The translations under genes and the position numbers were made by a program. From Streptomyces violascens (GTDB lineage: Bacteria; Actinomycetota; Actinomycetes; Streptomycetales; Streptomycetaceae), in NCBI RefSeq assembly GCF_014649955.1, contig NZ_BMUA01000001.1, positions 992,001 through 1,056,000 of the forward strand: 64,000 bases of DNA. Direction: 5' to 3'. Positions within the stretch are counted from its first letter, which is position 1. Each line of letters begins with the position of its first letter. The notes beneath the pieces are model-generated. The model had not been told where the DNA came from. It saw only the letters and a list, made by a program, of their open reading frames with translations, and made no database searches. Shown one piece after another: positions 8,637-16,213 of this stretch.

Positions 8637-9812
8637 ATGCACCGCTCACTTCGCCCGCTGGCCCGCCCGGTCACCTACACACGCTGGCTGCATCTGCTGA
8701 TCCCGATCGCGTTCGTGGCGATCTGGCTCTTCATCGACATGGACCGGGTGTGGGTCCTCGGGCTGCTCGTCGTGCCGCTCGGGCTGATACCGGCGGTGCG
8801 TCTCGAAGAGGGCATTCAGGCACAGCTCCTTCTCACTCCCGGCGAGCGCGGCAGGCCCGACGCCTCGATCGCGGCCGCGCCGTCGGCCACATGGCGCGAC
8901 CGCTGGCGCACCGTGCTCTGGCTGGAGGCGCGGCTGATGCTGTCCGGCGTGGCGATCGCGGGCACCGTCTGGCTTCCCGCGTTGTCCGTGGACCTGGCCG
9001 CACGGGGGTTCGGCAGGCCGCCGTTGGTCTTCGGATGGATGGCGCCCTGGCTGCCGCCCCACGGCTGGCTCGTGCCGCTCGCCCTGGTGCCGTTCATCGT
9101 CATGCTGGCCTGTCTGGTGGCGGGCGGGAACCTGATCACCTTCATCGCCCGCAGGCTGCTCGGGCCCTCGGCCACGGAGCGGCTCACCGCACTCGAAGCG
9201 CGGACCGAGCTGCTCCTCGAGCGCAACCGCATGGCCCGCGAGATCCACGACTCCATCGGCCACGCGCTGACCGTCGCCGTGGTGCAGGCGGGCGCGGCCC
9301 GCGCGGCCGGGGATCCCGCCTTCACCGACCGCGCCCTGGCGGCGATCGAAGAGACCGGCCGGGCCGCCCTTGAGGACCTGGAGCGGGTGCTGCTCGTCCT
9401 GCGCGAGACGGGCCTGCCGGCCAGTCAGCGCCCCACGCTCCTGGAGGCCGACCGGCTCATAGAGTCGGCCCGCGGCTCGGGCGCCGCGGTCGACGCGGAG
9501 TTCTCCGGCCCGCTGGAGCAGGTGCCCGGGCCGGTGTCGCGGGAGGGGTACCGCATCCTGCAGGAGGCACTCACCAATGTGCTGCGGCACTCGGGGCCCG
9601 TACCCGTGCGGATCCGAATGGCCGTGCTGGGCAGGCGACTTGAGATGGATGTGACCAATCCGCTGACGGGAGCGGCGCCCGGCGGAAAGGGAGGCAGCGG
9701 TCTGCGCGGGATGCGCGAGCGAGCCGCGCTGCTCGGAGGGGAGGCGGAGACGGGGCCGCATGAAGGCGAGTGGCGGGTGCGGGTGCGGCTGCCGCTGGAC
9801 ACACTGATCTGA
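8637..9812 (+). CDS. Two-component sensor histidine kinase, NarL/DesK type
   Basis: A 391-residue kinase. Several membrane helices fill about residues 1-180 with almost no extracytoplasmic loop, as in intramembrane-sensing kinases. A HisKA_3 dimerisation box R-E-I-H-D-S-I-G-H follows, with His204 as the phosphorylation site. The HATPase_c domain has N box E-A-L-T-N-V-L-R-H-S near 310 and G box G-S-G-L-R-G-M-R-E-R. The ATG at 8637 opens the first membrane helix cleanly. It pairs with the response regulator 106 bases downstream and is divergent from an ABC exporter that it probably controls. Confidence 0.93.
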   Translation: MHRSLRPLARPVTYTRWLHLLIPIAFVAIWLFIDMDRVWVLGLLVVPLGLIPAVRLEEGIQAQLLLTPGERGRPDASIAAAPSATWRDRWRTVLWLEARLMLSGVAIAGTVWLPALSVDLAARGFGRPPLVFGWMAPWLPPHGWLVPLALVPFIVMLACLVAGGNLITFIARRLLGPSATERLTALEARTELLLERNRMAREIHDSIGHALTVAVVQAGAARAAGDPAFTDRALAAIEETGRAALEDLERVLLVLRETGLPASQRPTLLEADRLIESARGSGAAVDAEFSGPLEQVPGPVSREGYRILQEALTNVLRHSGPVPVRIRMAVLGRRLEMDVTNPLTGAAPGGKGGSGLRGMRERAALLGGEAETGPHEGEWRVRVRLPLDTLI

Positions 9813-9918
9813 CACCGCGCTGCGGCGGAGCCCGGCACCGGCCGCGACGGCCCGGCATCCGGTCCGGCGTTGTCCACAGGCCCCCGGGCCCTCTCCGGCC
9901 TGCGGCTAGGCTGGCCGG

Positions 9919-10569
9919 ATGCCGGTAACCGTACTTCTGGTCGACGACGAACCCCTGGTCCGCGCGGGCTTGCGGGCCGTGCTCGAAGCGCAGCCCGACA
10001 TCGAGGTGGTGGGCGAGGCCGCCGACGGCGCGGCTGTGATCCCGCTGGTGCGGCAGCTGCGGCCGGACGTGGTCGCGATGGATGTGCGGATGCCGCTCCT
10101 GGACGGCATAGAGGCGACGCGGGCAGTGCTGCGTACGGTCGAGGACCCGCCGAAGATCCTGGTCGTGACGACCTTCGAGAACGATGAGTACGTGTACGAG
10201 GCGCTGCGGGCCGGGGCCGACGGCTTCCTGCTGAAGCGGGCCCGACCGGCCGAGATCGTCAACGCGGTCCGGCTGGTGGCGGAGGGCGACTCGCTGCTGT
10301 TCCCGGCGGCGGTGCGTGCGCTCGCCGCCGAGTACGGCAACGGCGCCGCACGCACGGCGCTCGCCGAGGCGGGCCTCACCGACCGGGAGGCCGCGGTGCT
10401 GCGCCTGATGGCGCGAGGACTTTCCAATGCGGAGATCGCCGCCAAGCTCATCGTGGGCTCGGAGACGGTGAAGACGCATGTCAGCGCGGTGCTGGCGAAG
10501 TTGGGCGCCCGGGACCGCACGCAGGCGGTCATCGCCGCGTACGAGTCCGGTTTCGTGGCCCCGGGCTGA
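9919..10569 (+). CDS. NarL/LuxR-family response regulator
   Basis: A 216-residue regulator. The receiver domain (1-120) has acidic D9-D10, phosphoacceptor Asp55 in M-D-V-R-M-P, and the switch Lys in L-K-R-A. The C-terminal LuxR helix-turn-helix (about 150-210) has L-T-D-R-E-A-A-V-L and G-S-E-T-V-K-T-H-V motifs. It is the partner of the kinase just upstream. The likely target is the divergent ABC operon. Confidence 0.95.
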   Translation: MPVTVLLVDDEPLVRAGLRAVLEAQPDIEVVGEAADGAAVIPLVRQLRPDVVAMDVRMPLLDGIEATRAVLRTVEDPPKILVVTTFENDEYVYEALRAGADGFLLKRARPAEIVNAVRLVAEGDSLLFPAAVRALAAEYGNGAARTALAEAGLTDREAAVLRLMARGLSNAEIAAKLIVGSETVKTHVSAVLAKLGARDRTQAVIAAYESGFVAPG

Positions 10570-10657
10570 TGCGCCTCCGTTACCGGCCGCCGCTCGCCGT
10601 ACACCTGACCAGCGAGTACGATCCGGCAGACACGCGCACGAGCTGGGAGGACACACG

Positions 10658-11815
10658 TTGGGGCGGCTGACCGGCGGGGACCCCTCTCTGCTGCGGAGGA
10701 TCAATTCCGCGGTGGTGCTGCATGCCCTCAGGGGTGCGGAATCTCCCACGCTGACCGATCTGACCCGGATCACGGGTTTGTCCCGGCCGACGGTCGAGGG
10801 CGTGGTCGACGGCCTGATGGAGGCCGGGCTCGTCGTCGAGTCGGCGCCCGAGGAGGGCGAGGCCCGGCGTCAGGGCCGGCCCGCGCGGCGGTTCCGGTTC
10901 CGGGCCGAGGCGGGGCATCTGCTCGGCATAGAGATCGGCCCGCACCGGGTGGCCGCGCTGCTGTCCGGTCTGGACGGCCGGATCTTCGGCGCGGGTTCCC
11001 GTGAGGTCCCCGAGACGGCCTCGGCCGACGAGCGCCTCGAACGGGTCCGGATGACCGTCGCCGACGTGCTGCGCCGGGCCGGTGTGGCGCGCAGTTCGCT
11101 GCGTGCGGTCGGCGTCGGCAGCCCGGGCATCGTCGAGGCCGACGGCACCGTGCGGCTCGGCACCGCGCTGCCCGAGTGGACGGGCCTGGCGCTGGGCGAG
11201 CGGCTGCGGCGTTCCTTCCGCTGTCCCGTACTGGTCGAGAACGACGCCAACGCAGCGGCCGTCGCGGAGCACTGGAAGGGTGCGGCGGCCGACTCGGACG
11301 ACATCGTCTTCGTCATGGCCGGTCTGAGCCCGGGGGCGGGTTCGCTGATCGGCGGCCGGCTGCACCGGGGGTTCGGGGGCGCGGCGGGCGAGATCGGCGC
11401 GCTGCATCTGCTCGGCCGCGATGTCACCCCCGAGAAGCTGCTCTCGACGACGGACGAGCCACTGCACCCGCTGGACGAACAGGCCGTCGCCGATGTGTTC
11501 GCACTGGCCCGGCAGGGCGATGCGCGGGCCCAGGCCGCGGTGGAGCGGTTCCTTCAGCGCCTGGTGCACGATGTGGCCGCGCTGGTGCTCGCCCTCGATC
11601 CGGAACTGGTCGTCGTCGGCGGCTGGGCGGCCGGCATCGACGGCGTACTGGAGCCGCTGCGCAGGGAGTTGGCGCGTTATTGTCTGCGGCCGCCCCGGGT
11701 GGTGCTCTCGATGCTGGGCGAGGCGGTGGTGGCGACCGGCGCGCTGCGGCTCGCCCTCGACCACGTGGAAGAAGAGCTGTTCGCCGTCGAGGGAACGGTG
11801 ACGGCGCGGCGCTGA
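10658..11815 (+). CDS. ROK-family transcriptional regulator
   Basis: A 385-residue protein with an N-terminal winged helix-turn-helix (about 10-70; L-T-R-I-T-G-L-S-R-P-T-V-E). A ROK sugar-kinase-like domain follows, with G-V-G-S-P-G-I-V and E-N-D-A-N-A-A-A-V-A-E. The TTG start at 10658 is chosen because GGGAGG lies at the right distance. The usual ROK zinc motif (C-x-C-G-x-x-G-C) and the metal-binding His after G-E-I-G are missing: the region reads G-E-I-G-A-L-H-L-L-G. It may therefore sense its ligand differently and has probably lost kinase activity. No sugar genes adjoin it, so the regulon is unknown. Confidence 0.9.
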   Translation: MGRLTGGDPSLLRRINSAVVLHALRGAESPTLTDLTRITGLSRPTVEGVVDGLMEAGLVVESAPEEGEARRQGRPARRFRFRAEAGHLLGIEIGPHRVAALLSGLDGRIFGAGSREVPETASADERLERVRMTVADVLRRAGVARSSLRAVGVGSPGIVEADGTVRLGTALPEWTGLALGERLRRSFRCPVLVENDANAAAVAEHWKGAAADSDDIVFVMAGLSPGAGSLIGGRLHRGFGGAAGEIGALHLLGRDVTPEKLLSTTDEPLHPLDEQAVADVFALARQGDARAQAAVERFLQRLVHDVAALVLALDPELVVVGGWAAGIDGVLEPLRRELARYCLRPPRVVLSMLGEAVVATGALRLALDHVEEELFAVEGTVTARR

Positions 11816-11866
11816 GGCCCTCCAGGTCCGGGTGACCGTCCACGAGGTGCCCCGCGCCGGACCGGG

Positions 11867-12631
11867 TCAGGAGGCCTGGCGCTGCTGACCGGGGTGGTTG
11901 ATCTCCACGTCGACCGAGTCGCCGAAGGTGAGGCGGCAGGTGTCCGCGCGGTAGGTGGCGACGGAGACGGCAGCGGTGCGGCCCCCGGCGAAGTACCGGG
12001 TGGTCACGACGAGGACGGGGGCGCCGGGCAGCCGGTCGAGTTCCTTGGCGTCGTCGGCGCGCGCCGAGCCGAGTTCGACGGCGCGTTCCTGGCCTTCGAG
12101 TTCCAGGCGCTGAAGTTCGCGCAGGACGGCGCGGCCGCGGGCTGGCCCCGAGGGCACGTCGATCGCGGAGAGCTCGGGCACGGACCCGACCGGAACGTAG
12201 AGGAGCTCGGCGGCGACGGCCTGGCCGTGAGCGACCCGGGTCCGGCGGACGGTGTGCATCTCCTCGCCGGTCGCGGCGTCGAAGAGGCGGGCGACCGCGG
12301 TGGGCGGCACGGCGGCCGTGGCGTCCGCGGTCTGCCAGGCGTCGCCGGGCGCACCGGGCCAGTCGTGCTGGGCGGTGGAGACCGAGACGGCCGTACGCGG
12401 CGGGGCGACGGTGGTGCCGACGCCACGGCGGCGCTGGAGCCGGCCTTCCAGTTCGAGCTGTTCCAGTGCCTGGCGGAGCGTGGCGCGCGCGACGCCGAAC
12501 CGAGCCGCGAGATCACGCTCGTTGGGCAGGATCTCGCCCACCGCGAAGTCCGAGTCGAGCGCCTCGCTGAGTACCGTCCTGAGGTGCCAGTACTTCGGCT
12601 CCGGCACCGATTCCAGCTGCGTGGTCCCCAC
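11867..12631 (-). CDS. GntR-family regulator, HutC/UTRA subfamily
   Basis: A 254-residue regulator with an N-terminal winged helix (about 13-80; L-P-N-E-R-D-L-A-A-R-F-G-V-A-R-A-T-L-R) and a UTRA ligand domain (about 95-245). It resembles DasR-type regulators that respond to small phosphorylated or carboxylated metabolites. GTG 12631 has GGAGG about 7 bases upstream. A promoter with an overlapping dre-like palindrome lies about 100 bases upstream, so autorepression is likely. The ligand is unknown. It is convergent with the ROK gene. Confidence 0.92.
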   Translation of the reverse strand: MGTTQLESVPEPKYWHLRTVLSEALDSDFAVGEILPNERDLAARFGVARATLRQALEQLELEGRLQRRRGVGTTVAPPRTAVSVSTAQHDWPGAPGDAWQTADATAAVPPTAVARLFDAATGEEMHTVRRTRVAHGQAVAAELLYVPVGSVPELSAIDVPSGPARGRAVLRELQRLELEGQERAVELGSARADDAKELDRLPGAPVLVVTTRYFAGGRTAAVSVATYRADTCRLTFGDSVDVEINHPGQQRQAS

Positions 12632-12709
12632 CCTGATCCTCCGCAATCGCCGTGTCCGCGGCGGCTTTCCGTGCCCTTGTTTATTAAAGGTTCCTGCACT
12701 AACTCTGCG

Positions 12710-12744
12710 ACCATAGGGCGGCCCACCCCCTTGGTCAAGACCAA
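12710..12744 (-). promoter_or_regulatory. Promoter of the GntR gene with an overlapping palindromic operator
   Basis: On the minus strand, TTGACC (12738-12733) and TATGGT (12715-12710) are separated by exactly 17 bases, a good -35/-10 pair. The -35 box is half of a perfect inverted repeat, TTGGTC-TT-GACCAA (12731-12744). This is close to the DasR-type TGGTCTAGACCA operator. A HutC-family GntR protein made from this promoter could block it directly. The start point would be near 12703, giving a leader of about 70 bases. Confidence 0.65.
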
Positions 12745-12897
12745 TCCTCGTTCCGTTACGGAGCGCGCACGAGGGTTGCCGCAGAGCGTTCACACGACGT
12801 TCGTGCCCCGGTGACGGCAGCACCGCACAAGGGCCTCCGAGGCGACGGCCGGGCTCCGGGAAAAGTCGCCGGGCCGCCGAGATGTCCGATATGCCTC

Positions 12898-12926
12898 TTG
12901 AACTCGAAGCTACCGAGCGGTAGTTG
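12898..12926 (+). promoter_or_regulatory. Promoter of the alpha/beta hydrolase gene with a CTACCG-AG-CGGTAG operator
   Basis: TTGAAC (12898-12903) and TAGTTG (12921-12926) are 17 bases apart. The palindrome CTACCG-AG-CGGTAG (12910-12923) covers the spacer and the start of the -10 box, the usual geometry of TetR-type repression. Transcription would start near 12933, about 40 bases before the ATG at 12975. The repressor is not encoded next to it. Confidence 0.55.
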
Positions 12927-12974
12927 TTGCTGACAGGACGTCTAAGCGTGGATCCCAGGACAGGGAGCAGCCCC

Positions 12975-13847
12975 ATGACCGCAGAGGTCTCGTTCACGAT
13001 CGACACTCCCCTGGGGAGCCGCTCCACCTCGGTCACCTACCGGCGCGAGGGCACGGGCGAACCGCTTCTGCTGCTCCACGGGATAGGCCACCACCTGCAG
13101 GCCTGGGATCCGGTCTTCGAACTGCTCGCCGCCGACCGCGACGTGATCGCGATCGACCTGCCGGGCTTCGGCACCTCACCCGCGCTGCCGGAGGGCACCG
13201 CCTACGACCTCTCCACCGTCGTCCCGATCCTCGGCGCGCTGTGCGAGGCCCTCGGCATCGAGCGGCCGCACGTCGCGGGGAATTCCCTGGGCGGCCTGCT
13301 CGCCCTGGAGCTGGGGCGCGAGAAGCTCGTACGGTCCGTGACGGCGCTCTCCCCGGCGGGCTTCTGGACGCCGTCCGAGCGGCAGTACGCGTTCAATGTG
13401 CTGCGGATGATGCGGCGGGTGGCGAAGGCGCTGCCGGTCCCGGTCATCGAGCGGATGTCCCGCACAGGCGCCGGACGCACCGCGCTGACCAGCACCATTT
13501 ACGCCCGGCCCGGCCGCCGTTCACCGGAGGCCGTCGTCGCCGAGACGCTGGCGCTGCGCACCGCGCCCGGCTTCGGGCAGACCTTGGCCGCCGGACAGGA
13601 CGTCCTGTTCACCGACGACGTGCCCGGGGTGCCCGTGACCGTCGCCTGGGGCAGCGGGGACCGGCTGCTCCTGCGCCGCCAGGGCGTCCGCGCCAAGCAC
13701 GCCATTCCGGGCGCCCGGCTCGTGCGGCTGCCCGGCTGCGGCCACGTCCCCATGAACGACGACCCGGCCCTGGTCACCCGGGTCATCCTGGACGGCAGCC
13801 GCCCCGTCGGCGAGGTTCCGTCCCGCCCGGAGACCCAACTCGCCTGA
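12975..13847 (+). CDS. Alpha/beta hydrolase
   Basis: A 290-residue alpha/beta-hydrolase fold protein. It shows the oxyanion H-G motif L-L-L-L-H-G near residue 35, nucleophile elbow G-N-S-L-G-G (Ser104), and a C-terminal G-C-G-H-V-P-M-N-D-D-P carrying the catalytic His (about 258). There is no signal peptide, so it is cytoplasmic. ATG 12975 has GGGAG 5-9 bases upstream. Sequence style is closest to the esterase and haloperoxidase-like group; the substrate is unknown. A TetR-type operator overlaps its promoter. Confidence 0.9.
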   Translation: MTAEVSFTIDTPLGSRSTSVTYRREGTGEPLLLLHGIGHHLQAWDPVFELLAADRDVIAIDLPGFGTSPALPEGTAYDLSTVVPILGALCEALGIERPHVAGNSLGGLLALELGREKLVRSVTALSPAGFWTPSERQYAFNVLRMMRRVAKALPVPVIERMSRTGAGRTALTSTIYARPGRRSPEAVVAETLALRTAPGFGQTLAAGQDVLFTDDVPGVPVTVAWGSGDRLLLRRQGVRAKHAIPGARLVRLPGCGHVPMNDDPALVTRVILDGSRPVGEVPSRPETQLA

Positions 13848-13893
13848 TTCCAGGCCGATTCAAGGCCTCAGGGTCGCCTGCTGGGCGAAGCCG

Positions 13894-14292
13894 TCAGGCG
13901 TTGGACCAGCCGCGCTTGCAGAGCACGAGGCGGTACCCGTCCGGGTCGGCGACGGTCACACCCCAATCGTTCCAGTACGGGTTCGGCGACTGGACGCGTG
14001 TGCCGCCGTGCTCCACCAGACGGCCGACCAGGTCCTGAGGCACTTCCTCGTCGAGATAGATGACGAGGAGGTCCTCCTCGGTGGGCCTGGGTTCGACCGG
14101 GTGGCCCGCCTCGCGGACCAGCTCCAAGTGCCAGTCGGCGTCCGGCCACCCGAGCATCAGGAGGTCGTGCCCGTCCGCCTCGGCCCGGTAGACGACCTTC
14201 AGGCCCAGCCCGTCGACCCAGAAGAGCTCGGCCGCCGCGAGGTCGAGGGACGGCCTGGCGATACGGATGTGTGAACGGCCGCCGATAGGCAT
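13894..14292 (-). CDS. VOC-family (glyoxalase/bleomycin-resistance fold) protein
   Basis: A 132-residue two-module vicinal oxygen chelate protein. The first module runs S-H-I-R-I-A to W-H-L-E-L-V (metal-ligand His and Glu positions). The second ends in the family motif V-A-D-P-D-G-Y-R-L-V-L. The usual substrates are small electrophiles or antibiotics bound through a metal; none can be named here. GAGGAG upstream supports ATG 14292. It is divergent from the phoD gene. Confidence 0.88.
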   Translation of the reverse strand: MPIGGRSHIRIARPSLDLAAAELFWVDGLGLKVVYRAEADGHDLLMLGWPDADWHLELVREAGHPVEPRPTEEDLLVIYLDEEVPQDLVGRLVEHGGTRVQSPNPYWNDWGVTVADPDGYRLVLCKRGWSNA

Positions 14293-14355
14293 GCAGTGCT
14301 CCTCTTTCCCTGGTCCGCCTCGTCGGCGTCCCGTACACGCAACCTACTCAACGAA

Positions 14356-14371
14356 GATCGACGAGTCGATC
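14356..14371. promoter_or_regulatory. Perfect inverted repeat between the VOC gene and phoD
   Basis: GATCGAC-GA-GTCGATC, 64 bases upstream of the VOC start and about 125 bases upstream of phoD. It is a good shape for a dimeric repressor site acting on the VOC gene or on both genes. No matching regulator is next to it. Confidence 0.4.
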
Positions 14372-14407
14372 GTTCCCTGGTCCCGGTCCGCTCGACCTAG
14401 GACGGTT

Positions 14408-14429
14408 GTTCACCCGGAGTTCGCGCCCG
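14408..14429 (+). promoter_or_regulatory. Putative PHO box (PhoP operator) upstream of phoD
   Basis: Two 11-base direct repeat units abut exactly: GTTCACCCGGA at 14408-14418, then GTTCGCGCCCG at 14419-14429. Streptomyces PhoP binds 11-base direct repeats built on GTTCACC, so the first unit is a near-perfect match and the second a weaker one. The site lies 66 bases before the start of an alkaline phosphatase, a typical PhoP-activated gene. Confidence 0.6.
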
Positions 14430-14494
14430 CGCCGCGGCCGGGCAGTAGGCATGGCAGGGCACCCAGCGACCAACCTCCCCAGGAGGCGACACCG

Positions 14495-16051
14495 ATGCCC
14501 AACCGCCGTACCGTACTGAAGGGTTCGCTCGCCGCGTCGGCGGGTCTCGCCCTGCCGACCGGGCTCGCCGCGGCGCCCGCGTTCGCCCGCTCCGGCCGGC
14601 CGAGCGCATCCTGGGGTGTGCAGGCCGGCGACATCACCGCCTCGTCCGGGCTCATCTGGGCGCGCTCCGACCGCCCGGCCCGGATGGTCGTGGAGACGTC
14701 CGCGACGGAGTCCTTCCGGCGCGCCCGCAGATGGCAGGGGCCGCTGCTCGGGCCTGGTACGGACTTCACCGGTACGACGCCTCTGCGCGGGCTCCCGGCC
14801 GGCGAGCAGATCCACTACCGGGTCACCCTGGCCGACCCCGACGACCCGCGGCGCACCGGGCAGCCGGTGTGCGGCACCTTCCGCACCGCGCCCGACAGCC
14901 GGCGCGACGACGTGCGGTTCCTGTGGTCCGGGGACATCGCGGGGCAGGGCTGGGGCATCAACCCGGACATCGGCGGCTACCGCGTGTACGACGAAATGCG
15001 ACGCCTGGACCCGGACTTCTTCCTGTGCAGCGGCGACAACATCTACGCCGACAACGTGATCCTGCCGAGCGTGACGCTGCCCGACGGCCGGGTCTGGCGC
15101 AACATCACCACCGAGGAGAAGTCCAAGGTCGCCGAGACTCTCGCCGAGTACCGGGGCAACTTCCGCTACAACCTGCTCGACGAGAACGTCCGCGCGTTCA
15201 ACGCCCAGGTGCCGTCCATCGTGCAGTGGGACGACCATGAGGTACGCAACAACTGGTACCCGGGGCAGATCCTGGACGACGCGCGCTACACGGAGAAGAA
15301 CCTCGATGTACTCGCGGCCCGTTCGCGGCGGGCGTTCAGCGAGTACTTCCCGATCTCCACGCTGGGGACCGGCGAGCGGGCGGGGCGGGTGCAGCGCGTG
15401 CTGCGGCACGGACCGCTCCTCGATGTGTTCGTGCTCGACATGCGGACGTACCGCGACGCCAACTCGCCCGGCCGGCAGCCGGACGACCGGGTCGGCATCC
15501 TCGGCGCGGAGCAACTCCATTGGCTGAAGCGGGAGTTGGCGAGGTCGCGGGCGGTGTGGAAGGTCATCGCCGCGGACATGCCGCTCAGCCTCGTCGTCGT
15601 GGACGGGGCGACCGACTTCGAGGCGGTGTCCCAGGGCGACCCCGGCGCGCCGCTCGGGCGCGAGCTGCAGATCGCCGAGCTGCTGCGGTTCATCAAGCAC
15701 CAGCGGATCACCGGCACGCTGTGGCTCACCGCGGACGTGCACTACACGGCCGCCGAGCACTACGACCCGTCGCGGGCCGCGTTCAAGGACTTCGCCCCGT
15801 TCTGGGAGTTCGTGTCCGGGCCGCTCGCCGCGGGCGGCTTCCCGCCGGACAAGGTGGACGGCACCTTCGGCCCCCGGCAGGTCTTCGTGCAGGCCCCCAC
15901 CACGGCCAACGCCTCTCCCATGGAGGCCCCGCCGAACTTCGGCGAGATCGAGATCGACGGCGGCTCCGGCGAGCTGACCGTACGGCTGCGGGCGCAGGGC
16001 GGTTCGGTACTCTTCGCCCAGGTGCTGCGGCCCGGGCTCGTGGGCCAGTGA
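14495..16051 (+). CDS. phoD: Secreted alkaline phosphatase, PhoD family
   Basis: A 518-residue phosphodiesterase/alkaline phosphatase. The N-terminus N-R-R-T-V-L-K-G-S followed by a hydrophobic stretch is a twin-arginine signal, cleaved after about residue 33. The N-terminal PhoD beta domain (about 40-130) precedes the metallophosphatase core with F-L-W-S-G-D-I-A, C-S-G-D-N-I-Y-A-D, Q-W-D-D-H-E-V-R-N-N and T-A-D-V-H-Y-T-A metal-binding motifs. It releases phosphate from esters outside the cell. ATG 14495 has AGGAGG at 14481-14486. A likely PHO box upstream suggests induction by phosphate starvation through PhoR-PhoP. Confidence 0.94.
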   Translation: MPNRRTVLKGSLAASAGLALPTGLAAAPAFARSGRPSASWGVQAGDITASSGLIWARSDRPARMVVETSATESFRRARRWQGPLLGPGTDFTGTTPLRGLPAGEQIHYRVTLADPDDPRRTGQPVCGTFRTAPDSRRDDVRFLWSGDIAGQGWGINPDIGGYRVYDEMRRLDPDFFLCSGDNIYADNVILPSVTLPDGRVWRNITTEEKSKVAETLAEYRGNFRYNLLDENVRAFNAQVPSIVQWDDHEVRNNWYPGQILDDARYTEKNLDVLAARSRRAFSEYFPISTLGTGERAGRVQRVLRHGPLLDVFVLDMRTYRDANSPGRQPDDRVGILGAEQLHWLKRELARSRAVWKVIAADMPLSLVVVDGATDFEAVSQGDPGAPLGRELQIAELLRFIKHQRITGTLWLTADVHYTAAEHYDPSRAAFKDFAPFWEFVSGPLAAGGFPPDKVDGTFGPRQVFVQAPTTANASPMEAPPNFGEIEIDGGSGELTVRLRAQGGSVLFAQVLRPGLVGQ

Positions 16052-16177
16052 TCCGAACCCCCATGACGGGGAGGCCGGGCAGGCCGGGACGCAGAGACGA
16101 ACACTCCAGGCCACACCCGGCAGAAAACAGCCAAAAGAGCATCAGAAGCACACTTAACCCGTCAGTCACAAAGCGTT

Positions 16178-16187
16178 CGTGATCACG
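16178..16187. promoter_or_regulatory. Short palindrome upstream of the ACT-GNAT gene
   Basis: CGTGATCACG is a perfect 10-base palindrome 26 bases before the ATG at 16214, in a relatively AT-rich stretch. It could be an operator overlapping the transcription start; no other evidence supports that. Confidence 0.25.
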
Positions 16188-16213
16188 CAACAACGCTGAG
16201 CCACAGTGATGCC

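Noticed and set aside
11816-11866. A possible terminator between the ROK and GntR genes.
   Set aside because: GGTCCGG and CCGGACC (11825-11831, 11857-11863) can pair, but the 25-base loop and broken outer stem make it too weak to list.
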